Of a stretch of DNA of 64,000 nt, positions 1 through 7,099 are shown piece by piece; position 1 is the stretch's first letter; every line of letters begins with the position of its first letter. The stretch covers positions 833,221-897,220 of the forward strand of contig AP024673.1 in assembly GCA_025998675.1 (NCBI GenBank). The letters are read 5' to 3'. The notes beneath the pieces are model-generated. The model did no database searches. It saw only the letters and a program-made list of their open reading frames with translations, and was not told the DNA's origin. The position numbers were made by a program, and so were the translations under genes. The DNA is from Fimbriimonadales bacterium (GTDB lineage: Bacteria > Armatimonadota > Fimbriimonadia > Fimbriimonadales > GBS-DC).

Positions 1-117
1 TGGAACTTTCGCGGCTCGTTCGGCGTGATCGATAGCGAGCGCGCCGATGTGGCGTATCAATCGTGGCGCGGGCACAAACTGGATCGCCAGATGTTAGACC
101 TGCTGCAGGCGATGTAG
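1..117 (+). CDS. Glycoside hydrolase family 5-like, C-terminal fragment
   Basis: Frame 1 is open from the window edge to TAG at 115-117 and gives 38 residues, starting WNFRGSFGVIDSERADV and ending HKLDRQMLDLLQAM. The W-N-F-R-G-x-F-G-(V/I)-x-D-S-x-R-A-D-V pattern followed by GHKLDR-ML-LL is the usual C-terminal end of GH5 cellulase-type TIM barrels. The catalytic residues lie upstream of the window. It converges on the PilZ gene with only 5 bp between the stops. The family call rests on this short tail only. Confidence 0.6.
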   Translation, partial: WNFRGSFGVIDSERADVAYQSWRGHKLDRQMLDLLQAM

Positions 118-122
118 CTGTG

Positions 123-692
123 CTATGGAAACAGACGCTTGAGCCACAGGTAGTCCACACGCGAGATGTCGACGAATCGCCCTCCGACCCGCCACCAGCC
201 GTCGCGCTCGTGGATGGCGTAGCACGACTCGAAGGTCATCGCCATCGGCGCATCATCCCGCATCAGATGGACGACCAGCCTCGCGTGCTTGCCCTCGTGT
301 ATCGGCTGCTTGAGCCGCAAGCCAACGCCATAGGCATTGATGTCGACCACCTGCGCCTCCAGCCAGTCCGAGCCGTCAAAGCGTACAGAGGCGGTGAGGC
401 GAATCGGATAGCGCTTGGCGCGGCGCCGCTCATGGCAGCCGAACCGCGACACCAGCCTGAGCTGTAGCAGTGTGTCGCTTCTGGAACCGACCGTCGAAAT
501 CACCCGATGCGCCGTCTCACCCAGCGGCAACACGACGAACACCGTCTCACCAGGCGACAACTTCGGCGGCAGATTGGACAGACGCACCGTCAACTGGCAC
601 TTCTGCCTGTCTACCAGGATGAGTTGCCCCCGATAGACCTCTATGGCGTTCGGTATCTCCAGAACGACCTGCTGCGCCGACTCCAGACGCAT
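123..692 (-). CDS. PilZ-domain protein (predicted c-di-GMP receptor)
   Basis: 189 residues. Residues ~15-85 form a YcgR-N-like beta domain and residues ~88-189 a PilZ domain. The c-di-GMP-binding arginine motif is visible as RRRAKR (89-94, RxxxR). The second motif is DINAYG (117-122), which has Asn where the family consensus (D/N)xSxxG has Ser, so binding affinity could differ. No output domain is fused, so it would act through protein-protein contacts, typically in motility, adhesion or exopolysaccharide control. The ATG is preceded by a GGGGG run. A hairpin at 723-750 separates it from ruvX upstream. Confidence 0.8.
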   Translation of the reverse strand: MRLESAQQVVLEIPNAIEVYRGQLILVDRQKCQLTVRLSNLPPKLSPGETVFVVLPLGETAHRVISTVGSRSDTLLQLRLVSRFGCHERRRAKRYPIRLTASVRFDGSDWLEAQVVDINAYGVGLRLKQPIHEGKHARLVVHLMRDDAPMAMTFESCYAIHERDGWWRVGGRFVDISRVDYLWLKRLFP

Positions 693-722
693 ACAACACC
701 CCCTAATGCAGAATTATGGCTG

Positions 723-750
723 TCCAAAACCTTTTATTTAGTGTTTTGGA
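723..750 (-). terminator. Hairpin between ruvX and the PilZ gene
   Basis: Arms TCCAAAAC and GTTTTGGA (8 bp, perfect) enclose a 12-nt AT-rich loop. The hairpin lies downstream of the ruvX stop (783) and upstream of the PilZ start (692). Its position fits a terminator or attenuator. The U-tract is poor, so confidence is moderate. Confidence 0.4.
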
Positions 751-782
751 AGGCGTCCCCCTGTATGGTCAATCAGTTTTCG

Positions 783-1181
783 TCAGGACTTGCTGCGTCG
801 GAGGTAGGCGTCCAGCAGAATCGCGGCGGCGACGGCGTCGATGACTGCCTCGCGCTTTTTGCGGCGCAGCTCGCCCTCGCGCAGGCGTCGCTCCGCCTCC
901 ATCGTCGTCAGTCGCTCGTCAAACAGCTCCACAGGGACGCCCAGTCGCTGGCGAAGCTGCTCGGCGAACGCCTGCACGGTCTGCATCTGCGCGCTCTGCT
1001 CGCCCCACAGATGGTACGGCGCGCCAACCACCACCTGCTGCACGCCCTCCGCCTGCAGCCAGCGCACAATCTGCTCGAGGTCGTTGGGCAACACTGCCGC
1101 GGGGAAGGCAATCCCGATTTCGGTGCTCGCGACTGCTATCCCGACGCGCTGTGCGCCGTAGTCCAGCGCGGCGATTCGCAT
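783..1181 (-). CDS. ruvX: RuvX/YqgF: Holliday junction resolvase-like / pre-16S rRNA nuclease
   Basis: 132 residues, the normal length for this RNase H-fold family. Visible family signatures are the N-terminal ALDYG metal-binding strand, VVVGAP in place of the more common VVGLP, the DERLTT block and the C-terminal DAVAAAILL with the last conserved Asp. The family trims the 5' end of 16S rRNA and is also annotated as a resolvase. Its ATG directly follows the tdh TGA, so the two genes form one transcript and may be translationally coupled. Confidence 0.92.
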   Translation of the reverse strand: MRIAALDYGAQRVGIAVASTEIGIAFPAAVLPNDLEQIVRWLQAEGVQQVVVGAPYHLWGEQSAQMQTVQAFAEQLRQRLGVPVELFDERLTTMEAERRLREGELRRKKREAVIDAVAAAILLDAYLRRSKS

Positions 1182-2213
1182 TCAGTCCTCCCAGCGCAGC
1201 ACAATCTTGCCCGATTGCCCCGACGCCATCAGCTCGAAGGCGTGATCGTACTCGCACCAGGGCAGCACATGGGTGATGGCGGGGCGCACATCGAGCGCGC
1301 CCGACTGCAGCAGGTTCTGCATCACCTCCCATGTGTGAAACAATCGCCTGCCGATAATCGCGTGTATCTCGACGCCCTTGAAAATCAGCGCGTTCAGGTC
1401 CAGCGACGCTTGCTGTGCGAACAGCCCCAGCAGGCTCACCTCGCCGCCAGGGCGGATGGCGCGAGTGATCAGGTCTATCGAGGCGGGGTGTCCCGACATC
1501 TCCAGCGCGACATCGACGCCCAGCCCGTCGGTAGCGCGCATGAGGTAGCCCAGCGCATCGTCGGTTGCGGGGTTCAGCACGGCGTCTGCGCCCATGCGCC
1601 GGGCAAGCTCAGCGCGGTAGGGGCGCACTTCGGTCGCAATCACGCGCGCCGCGCCCAGCGCCTTCGCCACGCCGATACTGAACAGCCCAATCGCGCCGCA
1701 GCCCGTAATCAGCACGGTCGCGCCGCGCACATCCGCCGCCGTCACGGTATGCACCGCGTTGCCCAGCGGCTCCTGCACGGTCGCCACTTCGGGCGGCAGG
1801 CTGGGGTCGGTTTTGCAGGCGTTCGCCGCAGGGATGGCGACATACGGCGCGAAGCCCCCGTCCACATCCACGCCCAGAATGCGCGTGTTCAGGCACACAT
1901 GCGCCTGCCCCAGTCGACACGGTTTGCAGTAACCGCACACGATATGGCTCTCCGCCGCCACGAAATCGCCCACCTGCACATGCGCCACCTCGTCGCCAAC
2001 CGCCTCGACATACCCGCAAAACTCGTGCCCCACAATCAGCGGCGGCTTGAGCCGACTCTGCGCCCACGAATCCCACTGGTAGATATGCAAATCGGTGCCA
2101 CAAATGGAGGAACGGACAACGCGGATGAGAACCTCCTGTGCGCCCACTTTCGGTTCAGGAACCTCACACACCGCCAGCCCCACATCGGGCTGGGTCTTGC
2201 AAATCGCCTTCAT
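1182..2213 (-). CDS. tdh: L-threonine 3-dehydrogenase-like zinc alcohol dehydrogenase
   Basis: 343 residues, matching Tdh length. The medium-chain dehydrogenase fold is clear: CGTDLHIYQWDSWAQ carries the catalytic-zinc Cys, GHEFCGYVEAVGDEV follows, and a structural-zinc loop reads CGYCKPCRLGQAHVC. The Rossmann motif is GCGAIGLFSIG. CGTD-HIY-WD-WAQ and the C-terminal ASGQSGKIVLRWED are characteristic of NAD-dependent threonine dehydrogenase, which makes 2-amino-3-oxobutyrate for cleavage to glycine. No kbl (ligase) is adjacent. The neighbour on the transcript is ruvX. A GGTATAAT box ends 8 nt before the ATG and no Shine-Dalgarno is visible, suggesting a leaderless mRNA. Confidence 0.85.
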   Translation of the reverse strand: MKAICKTQPDVGLAVCEVPEPKVGAQEVLIRVVRSSICGTDLHIYQWDSWAQSRLKPPLIVGHEFCGYVEAVGDEVAHVQVGDFVAAESHIVCGYCKPCRLGQAHVCLNTRILGVDVDGGFAPYVAIPAANACKTDPSLPPEVATVQEPLGNAVHTVTAADVRGATVLITGCGAIGLFSIGVAKALGAARVIATEVRPYRAELARRMGADAVLNPATDDALGYLMRATDGLGVDVALEMSGHPASIDLITRAIRPGGEVSLLGLFAQQASLDLNALIFKGVEIHAIIGRRLFHTWEVMQNLLQSGALDVRPAITHVLPWCEYDHAFELMASGQSGKIVLRWED

Positions 2214-2221
2214 CGGCAGGG

Positions 2222-2229
2222 ATTATACC
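2222..2229 (-). promoter_or_regulatory. GGTATAAT -10 element of tdh
   Basis: On the minus strand ACAGGTATAAT is followed by 8 nt (CCCTGCCG) and the tdh ATG. The spacing would place transcription initiation at or next to the start codon. No Shine-Dalgarno is present. Confidence 0.65.
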
Positions 2230-2272
2230 TGTTCAGGCATTTCGGGAACCCGCTCAAAGCCCTGAAAACCTG

Positions 2273-2379
2273 CACTGGCTTCCGTAGCTTGGGCATCCTG
2301 CCCACAATCATGCGCAGGATGCGCGTGCTACTGGAGCCGACGCAGATCGGCTTCGTTTCATAGGAACGGCTTCAGCCGT
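2273..2379. repeat. Dispersed intergenic repeat, family 2, copy A
   Basis: About 107 bp nearly identical to 47046-47154. Shared blocks include GGCTTCCGTAGCTTGGGCAT, CGCAGGATGCGCGTGCTACT and TAGGAACGGCTTCAGCCG. Internal short inverted repeats (GGGCATCCTGCCC; GCGCAGGATGCGC) can fold. It lies between tdh and the truncated DUF433 gene and carries no ORF of its own. Confidence 0.8.
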
Positions 2380-2427
2380 CAGACATATTTTTTGCGCTTG
2401 AATGCAGCACGTGCGCAACGCGGCGAT

Positions 2428-2559
2428 TCATGGAGTGCGGAAGCGGAGCTTCCGCGACGCTGAAGCTCCCGCTTCAGCACTCCAAAGGACGCACTCACGC
2501 GTGATGGGTTTGCCGCCAAAGATGTTCGGGTCAATCACGATGCGCTCCACGCCAATCAC
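2428..2559 (-). pseudogene. Truncated DUF433 antitoxin fragment ending inside a family 1 repeat
   Basis: The minus-strand frame reads VERIVIDPNIFGGKPITR, which is the N-terminal signature of DUF433 (MazE/VapB-like) antitoxins (R-I-x-(I/V)-(D/N)-P-x-I-x-x-G-K-P-x-I-x-G). The match stops there. The frame then runs through the family 1 repeat at 2432-2483 and terminates at 2428-2430, giving only about 43 residues from a GTG at 2559. The rest of DUF433 and any partner toxin are missing. This looks like an antitoxin gene cut by a repeat insertion or deletion. The family match is made by eye on about 18 residues. Confidence 0.55.
2432..2483. repeat. Dispersed hairpin repeat, family 1, copy A
   Basis: The unit is bounded by GGAGTGC and GCACTCC and contains two internal palindromes, GCGGAAGC-GGA-GCTTCCGC and GCTGAAGC-TCCC-GCTTCAGC. 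Related copies are at 25769-25798, 29510-29562 and 57769-57821. It interrupts the DUF433 reading frame. Confidence 0.8.
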
Positions 2560-2601
2560 CTCGCTGCATAGGGTACCCCACCCGCGTTGGGTCTACCCCC
2601 T

Positions 2602-2913
2602 CTATCGCTTCACGGGTACGCCCCAGCCGTCGTACTCGCCGCCGAACGACTCGGCGGTGCGCTCCAGAAACTCGATGCGCCGCTCCAGCTCCGAAGCGCG
2701 GGGACAGTGATACGCATAGACCACCAGCAGCCATCCCCCACCCGTTGCTGGCTCCACCTCTGTCTGGTAGCCCGCATCCTGCAATGCCAGCGCGGCGAAG
2801 CCCGCCAAACGCGCATCGTCAAAATAGAGGAAATGCTCGAACGGACAAACGACATCGGGACTAACCCCAGAATCGAGCATATACTGCAACGCTGCCCAAT
2901 CGTCAACTCGCAT
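2602..2913 (-). CDS. RraB-like protein (regulator of RNase E activity B family)
   Basis: 103 residues from ATG 2913, preceded by GTAGGGGG. A longer upstream frame exists but runs antisense through clpS and is rejected. The sequence shows FEHFLYFDDARLAGFAALAL (residues 26-45), a central G-G-W-L-L-V-V strand and the C-terminal FGGEYDGWGVPVK. HFLYF-(D/P)-(D/E) and (G)GEYDGW are RraB hallmarks. RraB family proteins bind RNase E and lower its activity in proteobacteria; whether an RNase E exists here cannot be seen. It is transcribed divergently from clpS with back-to-back -10 boxes. Confidence 0.7.
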   Translation of the reverse strand: MRVDDWAALQYMLDSGVSPDVVCPFEHFLYFDDARLAGFAALALQDAGYQTEVEPATGGGWLLVVYAYHCPRASELERRIEFLERTAESFGGEYDGWGVPVKR

Positions 2914-2931
2914 GCATAACCCCCTACCGAT

Positions 2932-2953
2932 AGTATACCCCACACGGTATAAT
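2932..2953. promoter_or_regulatory. Back-to-back promoters of the RraB-like gene and clpS
   Basis: GGTATACT reads on the minus strand at 2932-2939, 18 nt before the RraB-like ATG with GTAGGGGG between. GGTATAAT reads on the plus strand at 2946-2953, 17 nt before the clpS ATG with GGTGAG between. The two -10 boxes are 6 bp apart, so simultaneous polymerase occupancy should be impossible and the genes may be reciprocally expressed. Confidence 0.6.
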
Positions 2954-2970
2954 TCCGCCGGTGAGACGCC

Positions 2971-3255
2971 ATGCCAGTGCTGGAAGTTCCTGAGAGTGAG
3001 ACGCTGGAGAACACGGGAGACTGGGAAGGGCATGTGTGGCAGGTCATCCTGTATAACGACGACTATCACCTCTTCGATCAGGTCGTCTGGCAGGTGCAGA
3101 AAGCGACGGGCTACCCCTTTCCCCGCGCGCTCGCCATCACGATGGAGGCGCACACCACCGGGCGCGCGGTTGTCTGGGCAGGCTCGATAGAAGAGTGCCT
3201 GCGTGTGGAAGCCGTGCTGCGCGAAATCGGACTGCACACCGATATCGTCGCCTGA
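2971..3255 (+). CDS. clpS: ATP-dependent Clp protease adaptor ClpS
   Basis: 94 residues. The core WQVILYNDDYHLFDQVVWQV, then TMEAHTTGRAVVW and a final ECLRVEAVLREIGLHTDIV, is the ClpS fold. The family delivers N-degron substrates to ClpAP/ClpCP. The NDDYHLFDQV block corresponds to the substrate-pocket segment (N-D-x-x-(H/T)-x-(F/M)). No clpA/clpC lies nearby. The chosen start has GGTGAG upstream. TetR follows 60 bp downstream on the same strand. Confidence 0.9.
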   Translation: MPVLEVPESETLENTGDWEGHVWQVILYNDDYHLFDQVVWQVQKATGYPFPRALAITMEAHTTGRAVVWAGSIEECLRVEAVLREIGLHTDIVA

Positions 3256-3315
3256 CATGCAGGAATCGCCCACACGACCGCGTATCTAATTTGCTTCGGG
3301 AGAGGCGACCTGACG

Positions 3316-3924
3316 ATGGCACGACGAACCGAACGGCAAGAGGCGCGACGCGAACAGATTCTCAACGGCGCGGCGCGCGTGTTCTCCAAAAAAGGCTACC
3401 ACGCCAGTACCGTCGATGAGATTGCAAAGGAGCTGGGGCTGACCAAAGCCAGCATCTACTACTATGTGTCCGACAAAAGTGACCTGCTCTATCAGCTCTA
3501 CAAACGCGCGATGACGATGCTGCTGGAGTTGCAGACGGCGATTCTGGAACGCCCCGACCCGCCTGATGTGAAACTGGCGGCGATGATTGAGGAGTATGTG
3601 CGGATTGTGGGCGGCGCGACGGCGATGTATAGCGTTGTGGTGCTGCGTGAGCATCACGCCCTGCCCCCGCGCAAGCGCAAGGAGATTATCGCCATGCGCG
3701 ACCAGTACGAGCAGGGCTACCAGCAGTGCATCGAGCAGGGCATCGAGCAGGGCATTTTCGAGGCGCAGGATGTGAAGATGGCGTCGTATGTGGTGCTGGG
3801 CGCGCTGAACTGGATCCCCAACTGGTACAACCCGCGTGGCTCGCTCAGCAAGGAGCAGATCGGGCGGATGTTCGCCGAGCAGCTGGTGCGCGGGTTGCGC
3901 GCGCCCGCCCCTTCACAACCGTAG
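3316..3924 (+). CDS. TetR/AcrR family transcriptional regulator
   Basis: 202 residues. The N-terminal helix-turn-helix is clear: RREQILNGAARVFSKKGYHA (residues ~11-30), then STVDEIAKELGLTKASIYYY with the canonical TKASIYYY-(V)-x-(D/N)-K recognition segment. The C-terminal ligand-binding helices are family-variable; the QQCIEQGIEQGIFEA stretch is a small internal repeat. The target is unknown. The last 12 bp overlap the convergent VWA lipoprotein gene. GGGAGAGG lies upstream of the ATG and a possible -10 (TATCTAAT) upstream of that. Confidence 0.88.
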   Translation: MARRTERQEARREQILNGAARVFSKKGYHASTVDEIAKELGLTKASIYYYVSDKSDLLYQLYKRAMTMLLELQTAILERPDPPDVKLAAMIEEYVRIVGGATAMYSVVVLREHHALPPRKRKEIIAMRDQYEQGYQQCIEQGIEQGIFEAQDVKMASYVVLGALNWIPNWYNPRGSLSKEQIGRMFAEQLVRGLRAPAPSQP

Positions 3925-4884
3925 CGTTTGCACGCGCTCCTTGCCGCCCGTCACCCGTATGCGCAGTTGCAGACGCTCGCCGCGTCGGAAGCCGCCCCGC
4001 CTGTGCAGGCGCAGATGCAGGTCGTAGCACGGCGCGTACTCCAGCGTGTCCAGCACCGCGCCGAACGCCTCGCGCAGGTCCTGCGCCTGATCGACGGCAA
4101 TCACGCTGCCCCCCGTCGCGTTCGCCAGATACTCCAGCGTGCGGTACACCTCCGCATAGGTCGGAATCGTCTGCTCGTTGCCCAGCAGCACGAAGACCAG
4201 CTTCACCCGGTGCCTCTGCGCAGCCTGAAGCGCCTCCTGCTCCGTGCGCGAGACGCCCGGCGGCGTCTCGTTTTGTCCGTCCGTGAAGAGAATCACCCAT
4301 CGCTCACGCTCGGGCGGCTCGTTCGCTAGCAGCTCAGGGATCCCGTAGTAAAGCGTGTTCCAGATAGGCGTGCCGTGCATCGAGAAGTCGCTGCGATTGA
4401 GCAGGCGCAGCGCGTCGATTATCTGCGCTTTGGGGCTGCCCATCGGGGCGCGCACATCGTAGTCGGCGTAGCTGAACCCCATCGAGGCGAAGTTCACCAG
4501 CCCAATCCGCGCGTCATTCGGCAAGTCGCTTACCAGCCGTTCGCCCGCAGGGAAGCGGCGGCGTTCGGGATCGGTCGACTCAAGTGAAGCCGACTGATCC
4601 CAGGCAATCAGCACGCTCAGGTTGCGTTGCTGCTGCGGACGACGCGCCTTGCCGTTTTTCCAGCCGACCAGCTCGACGCGCACGCCGGGCGTATCGCTGG
4701 TAATCGTGAACGCGCTCAGGCTGGGGTCGCGCAACTGCGGCGCGTCCGACTTGAAGTAGACGGCGTGCGCCACGCGCGTCTCGCGTCCCAGCGACTCGGC
4801 GGGCAACTCGTACACCCGATACTCAGGCGCACAGCCCGCCAGCCACAGTCCCATCCCCATCAGTAGCCAGCTGTATCGTCGCAT
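3913..4884 (-). CDS. VWA-domain lipoprotein
   Basis: 323 residues from ATG 4884, which has AGGAGG 8 nt upstream; a longer in-frame extension into smpB is rejected. The N-terminus RRYSWLLMGMGLWLAGC is a lipoprotein signal peptide with lipobox LAGC. A VWA domain follows: strand LSVLIAWDQSAS gives the MIDAS DxSxS (D-Q-S-A-S), with a conserved Thr in HGTPIW and VILFTDGQNE as the late MIDAS Asp. Such domains bind protein ligands through a divalent metal. It shares a 28-bp divergent region with smpB. Confidence 0.8.
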   Translation of the reverse strand: MRRYSWLLMGMGLWLAGCAPEYRVYELPAESLGRETRVAHAVYFKSDAPQLRDPSLSAFTITSDTPGVRVELVGWKNGKARRPQQQRNLSVLIAWDQSASLESTDPERRRFPAGERLVSDLPNDARIGLVNFASMGFSYADYDVRAPMGSPKAQIIDALRLLNRSDFSMHGTPIWNTLYYGIPELLANEPPERERWVILFTDGQNETPPGVSRTEQEALQAAQRHRVKLVFVLLGNEQTIPTYAEVYRTLEYLANATGGSVIAVDQAQDLREAFGAVLDTLEYAPCYDLHLRLHRRGGFRRGERLQLRIRVTGGKERVQTLRL

Positions 4885-4900
4885 CGTGTCCCCTCCTGAA

Positions 4901-4908
4901 GGTACAAT
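4901..4908 (+). promoter_or_regulatory. GGTACAAT -10 element of smpB
   Basis: GGTACAAT is followed by only CTCT and then ATGATG. With normal -10 to +1 spacing transcription would begin at or inside the start codon(s), which implies a leaderless smpB mRNA. Confidence 0.6.
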
Positions 4909-4912
4909 CTCT

Positions 4913-5383
4913 ATGATGGCGAAGCAGTCGGAAGGCGGCGTCAAGATAATCACCACGAACCGCAAGGCGTATCACGACTACCATGTAGAAGATACGATTG
5001 AGGCGGGCGTCGTGTTGACGGGTTCGGAGGTGAAGAGCATCGCGGCGGGCAAGGCGAGCCTGACCGACGCCTACTGCCGCGTCGACGACGGCGAAATGTG
5101 GGTGCAGAACATGCACATCGCGCCCTACGAGAACGCCGGCTACGCCCAGCACGACCCGCGACGCAAACGCAAACTGCTGCTGCACAAAGCGGAAATCGAG
5201 CGCCTGCGCGGCAAAGCGGAACAGAAGGGCTACACGCTCATCCCGCTCAAGTTGTATTTCCGCAACGGCAAGGCGAAGCTGGAGATTGGGCTGGTGAAGG
5301 GCAAGCGGCAGTACGACAAGCGCGAAACTATCAAGCGCAAGGACATCGAGCGCGAAATGCAACGGGAGCTGGGCAGAGGGTAG
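4913..5383 (+). CDS. smpB: SsrA-binding protein SmpB
   Basis: 156 residues from the first of two tandem ATGs (4913, 4916). It contains the whole SmpB core: NRKAYHDYHVEDTIEAGVVL, TGSEVKSIAAGKASLTDAY, the NMHIAPYENAGY loop, DPRRKRKLLLHKAEIERL, and the basic C-terminal tail GKRQYDKRETIKRKD. It binds tmRNA for ribosome rescue and alanyl-mRNA tagging. No ssrA-like sequence was recognised in the 484 bp that follow. Translation may start on a leaderless message. Confidence 0.95.
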   Translation: MMAKQSEGGVKIITTNRKAYHDYHVEDTIEAGVVLTGSEVKSIAAGKASLTDAYCRVDDGEMWVQNMHIAPYENAGYAQHDPRRKRKLLLHKAEIERLRGKAEQKGYTLIPLKLYFRNGKAKLEIGLVKGKRQYDKRETIKRKDIEREMQRELGRG

Positions 5384-5867
5384 CCGCCTGTGCGCCCCCG
5401 CGCGACGCTCCTCACCCCCTGAGTCTCTCTGGCGACACGCCAACCGCGCCGTCATCGCGTGTGAGTATCCCCCTCGTGCAGGCTCCCCGCGCGTTTCGGG
5501 GAAGCCGTGCGCCTAATTTATACCCCAATCAGCCCGAATCAGCCTGCGACCGTCGCGCGTGCAGGGTCGGATTATGCACTCCGATACCAGATGTTCGCCA
5601 GAAACTGGGCGACTTGCGCTTCGAACTCGCGGTCGGGTTGCCGTCTCGATTCCTCCGCGGATTGCACTCGCGTGCTTGGCTCCATTTCCAGCTGGAGAGA
5701 ACTCTCCGGCGGGCAGGGAGAACTCTCTGGGCTTGCAGGGGCGGTGAATTGCGGTGAAAGTTGCTCCTTTTTGCTTCCAAACCCCTTGCGATTCGGCGAA
5801 AAGTGTGCTATACTAAGGTGACCCGTGCGTTGTCTGAGCGCGGCCACTCCTTGAAGAAGGTAAAACT
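5384..5867. other. 484-bp gap between smpB and the HAF-repeat gene
   Basis: No tRNA or tmRNA was recognised. Visible structure: a hairpin at 5481-5506 (GGCT-CCCCG / CGGGG-A-AGCC) that may end smpB transcription; GAGAACTCTC-type direct repeats around 5694-5732; and a TGCTATACT extended -10 near 5806-5814, about 55 bp before the next ATG. A minus-strand ORF of uncertain reality (5572-5847) covers much of it. Confidence 0.5.
5572..5847 (-). CDS. Candidate small ORF, unassigned
   Basis: Up to 91 residues. The C-terminal half (AEESRRQPDREFEAQVAQFL, then ANIWYRSA) reads like a helical protein with codons similar to neighbours, whereas the N-terminal half is low complexity and overlaps the likely promoter of the HAF-repeat gene. 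An internal Met about 42 residues before the end (MEPSTRVQ) is an alternative start. No family was recognised. It could equally be a decayed gene or chance. Confidence 0.22.
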   Translation of the reverse strand: MAALRQRTGHLSIAHFSPNRKGFGSKKEQLSPQFTAPASPESSPCPPESSLQLEMEPSTRVQSAEESRRQPDREFEAQVAQFLANIWYRSA

Positions 5868-7061
5868 ATGCAACAAGCCATTCGGAGTCGGATACACGCG
5901 CTCATCAGCGCGATGCTGTTATCGGTTGTGGCGACCGCAGGCTGGTCGCAGTCTATCACCTGGTTAGGCACGCTCGGCGGCAGACAGAGCTATGCTACTG
6001 GCGTCTCTGCAGACGGACGTGTGGTTGTCGGCGGGGCATTAAACTACAGCAGTGAGTGGGCACGCGCCTTTCGCTGGACGCAGGCGACAGGGATGCAAGA
6101 CCTCGGCACGCTCGGCGGTGGCTGGAGCTCGGCTTATGGCGTTTCGGCGGACGGCAGTGCGGTCATCGGCGTGGCAACCGACGCTACCGATTCACCTCGC
6201 GCCTTTCGCTGGACACAGGCGACAGGGATGCAAGACCTCGGCACGCTCGACGGCAATTCCAGCGAGGCTTATGGCGTCTCGGCGAACGGCAGTGTGGTCG
6301 TCGGTGAGTCATACAGTCGCGCCTTTCGCTGGACACAGGCGACAGGGATGCAAGACCTCGGCACGCTCGGCGGTGGCTGGAGCTCGGCTTATGGCGTTTC
6401 GGCGGACGGCAGTGTGGTCGTCGGTGAGTCAGGCAGTCGCGCCTTTCGCTGGACACAGGCGACAGGGATGCAAGACCTCGGCACGCTCGGCGGTGGCTGG
6501 AGCTCGGCTTATGGCGTTTCGGCGAACAGCGTGGTGGTGGGCTGGGCAGACAGCACCAGCGGTCTGATACGCGCCTTTCGCTGGACGCAGGCGACAGGGA
6601 TGCAAGACCTCGGCACGCTCGGCGGCAGTTATAGCTGGGCTTATGGCGTTTCGGCGGACGGCTCGGTCGTGGTGGGTTGGGCACATGACGACAGCTATGA
6701 GTGGCGCGCCTTTCGGTGGACACAGGCTGGTGGCATGGAAGACCTGAACCAGACCTACGCCAGCCTGCTTACGAACGGTTCGTTTCTGGAAACAGCCCGC
6801 GCCATCAGCCCCGACGGGCGCTACATCGTAGGTCAGGGCATCAATGCGGTGACGGAGCGCTACGAGGCGTTTCTGCTGGATACGGGCACTTCGCCTCGGG
6901 AGGGCGATGTGAACGGCGACGGTTGTGTGGACGATAGCGACCTGCTTGCCGTGCTGTTCGCGTTCGGCAACAGCGGCGGCGCGGAAGACCTCAACAACGA
7001 CGGCGTTGTGGACGACGCGGACTTGCTGACGGTGTTGTTCAACTTCGGCGGCGGGTGTTAG
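5868..7061 (+). CDS. Secreted HAF-repeat protein with C-terminal dockerin-like tail
   Basis: 397 residues. A signal peptide covers residues ~1-28 (ends TAGWSQS). Residues ~30-330 carry six to seven HAF-type extracellular repeats of about 40-45 residues, AFRWTQATGMQDLGTLGG then AYGVSADGSVVVG, as in the TIGR family of probable extracellular HAF repeats. The last ~55 residues form a two-loop dockerin-like module, GDVNGDGCVDDSDLLAVLF and DLNNDGVVDDADLLTVLF, ending NFGGGC. The same tail ends three other secreted proteins here. AGAAGG lies before the ATG. The repeat DNA is unusually uniform (see repeat entry). Function is unknown; a surface or secreted beta-propeller-like protein is likely. Confidence 0.75.
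   Translation: MQQAIRSRIHALISAMLLSVVATAGWSQSITWLGTLGGRQSYATGVSADGRVVVGGALNYSSEWARAFRWTQATGMQDLGTLGGGWSSAYGVSADGSAVIGVATDATDSPRAFRWTQATGMQDLGTLDGNSSEAYGVSANGSVVVGESYSRAFRWTQATGMQDLGTLGGGWSSAYGVSADGSVVVGESGSRAFRWTQATGMQDLGTLGGGWSSAYGVSANSVVVGWADSTSGLIRAFRWTQATGMQDLGTLGGSYSWAYGVSADGSVVVGWAHDDSYEWRAFRWTQAGGMEDLNQTYASLLTNGSFLETARAISPDGRYIVGQGINAVTERYEAFLLDTGTSPREGDVNGDGCVDDSDLLAVLFAFGNSGGAEDLNNDGVVDDADLLTVLFNFGGGC
6063..6710 (+). repeat. Tandem coding repeats in the HAF gene
   Basis: CGCGCCTTTCG recurs at 6063, 6198, 6318, 6438, 6570 and 6705, giving units of 120-135 bp. Units 6318-6437 and 6438-6557 are nearly base-for-base identical, which points to recent unit duplication or gene conversion. 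Confidence 0.85.
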
Positions 7062-7071
7062 CCCCGTTGTG

Positions 7072-7099
7072 GTAGGGGCGCACGGCGGTGCGCCCCTAC
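7072..7099. terminator. Bidirectional hairpin between convergent genes
   Basis: A perfect 12-bp stem (GTAGGGGCGCAC / GTGCGCCCCTAC) with loop GGCG. It lies directly after the HAF-gene stop and overlaps the stop codon of the convergent DUF2135 gene. There is no strong U-tract. Confidence 0.55.

Noticed and set aside
507-2363. 618-residue plus-strand ORF
   Set aside because: It is antisense to ruvX and tdh, His/Arg/Gln-rich, with no domain; a GC-rich shadow frame.
5384-5867. tmRNA (ssrA) expected near smpB
   Set aside because: No tRNA-like acceptor end, no ANDENYALAA-type tag frame and no matching pseudoknot pattern was recognised in the gap.
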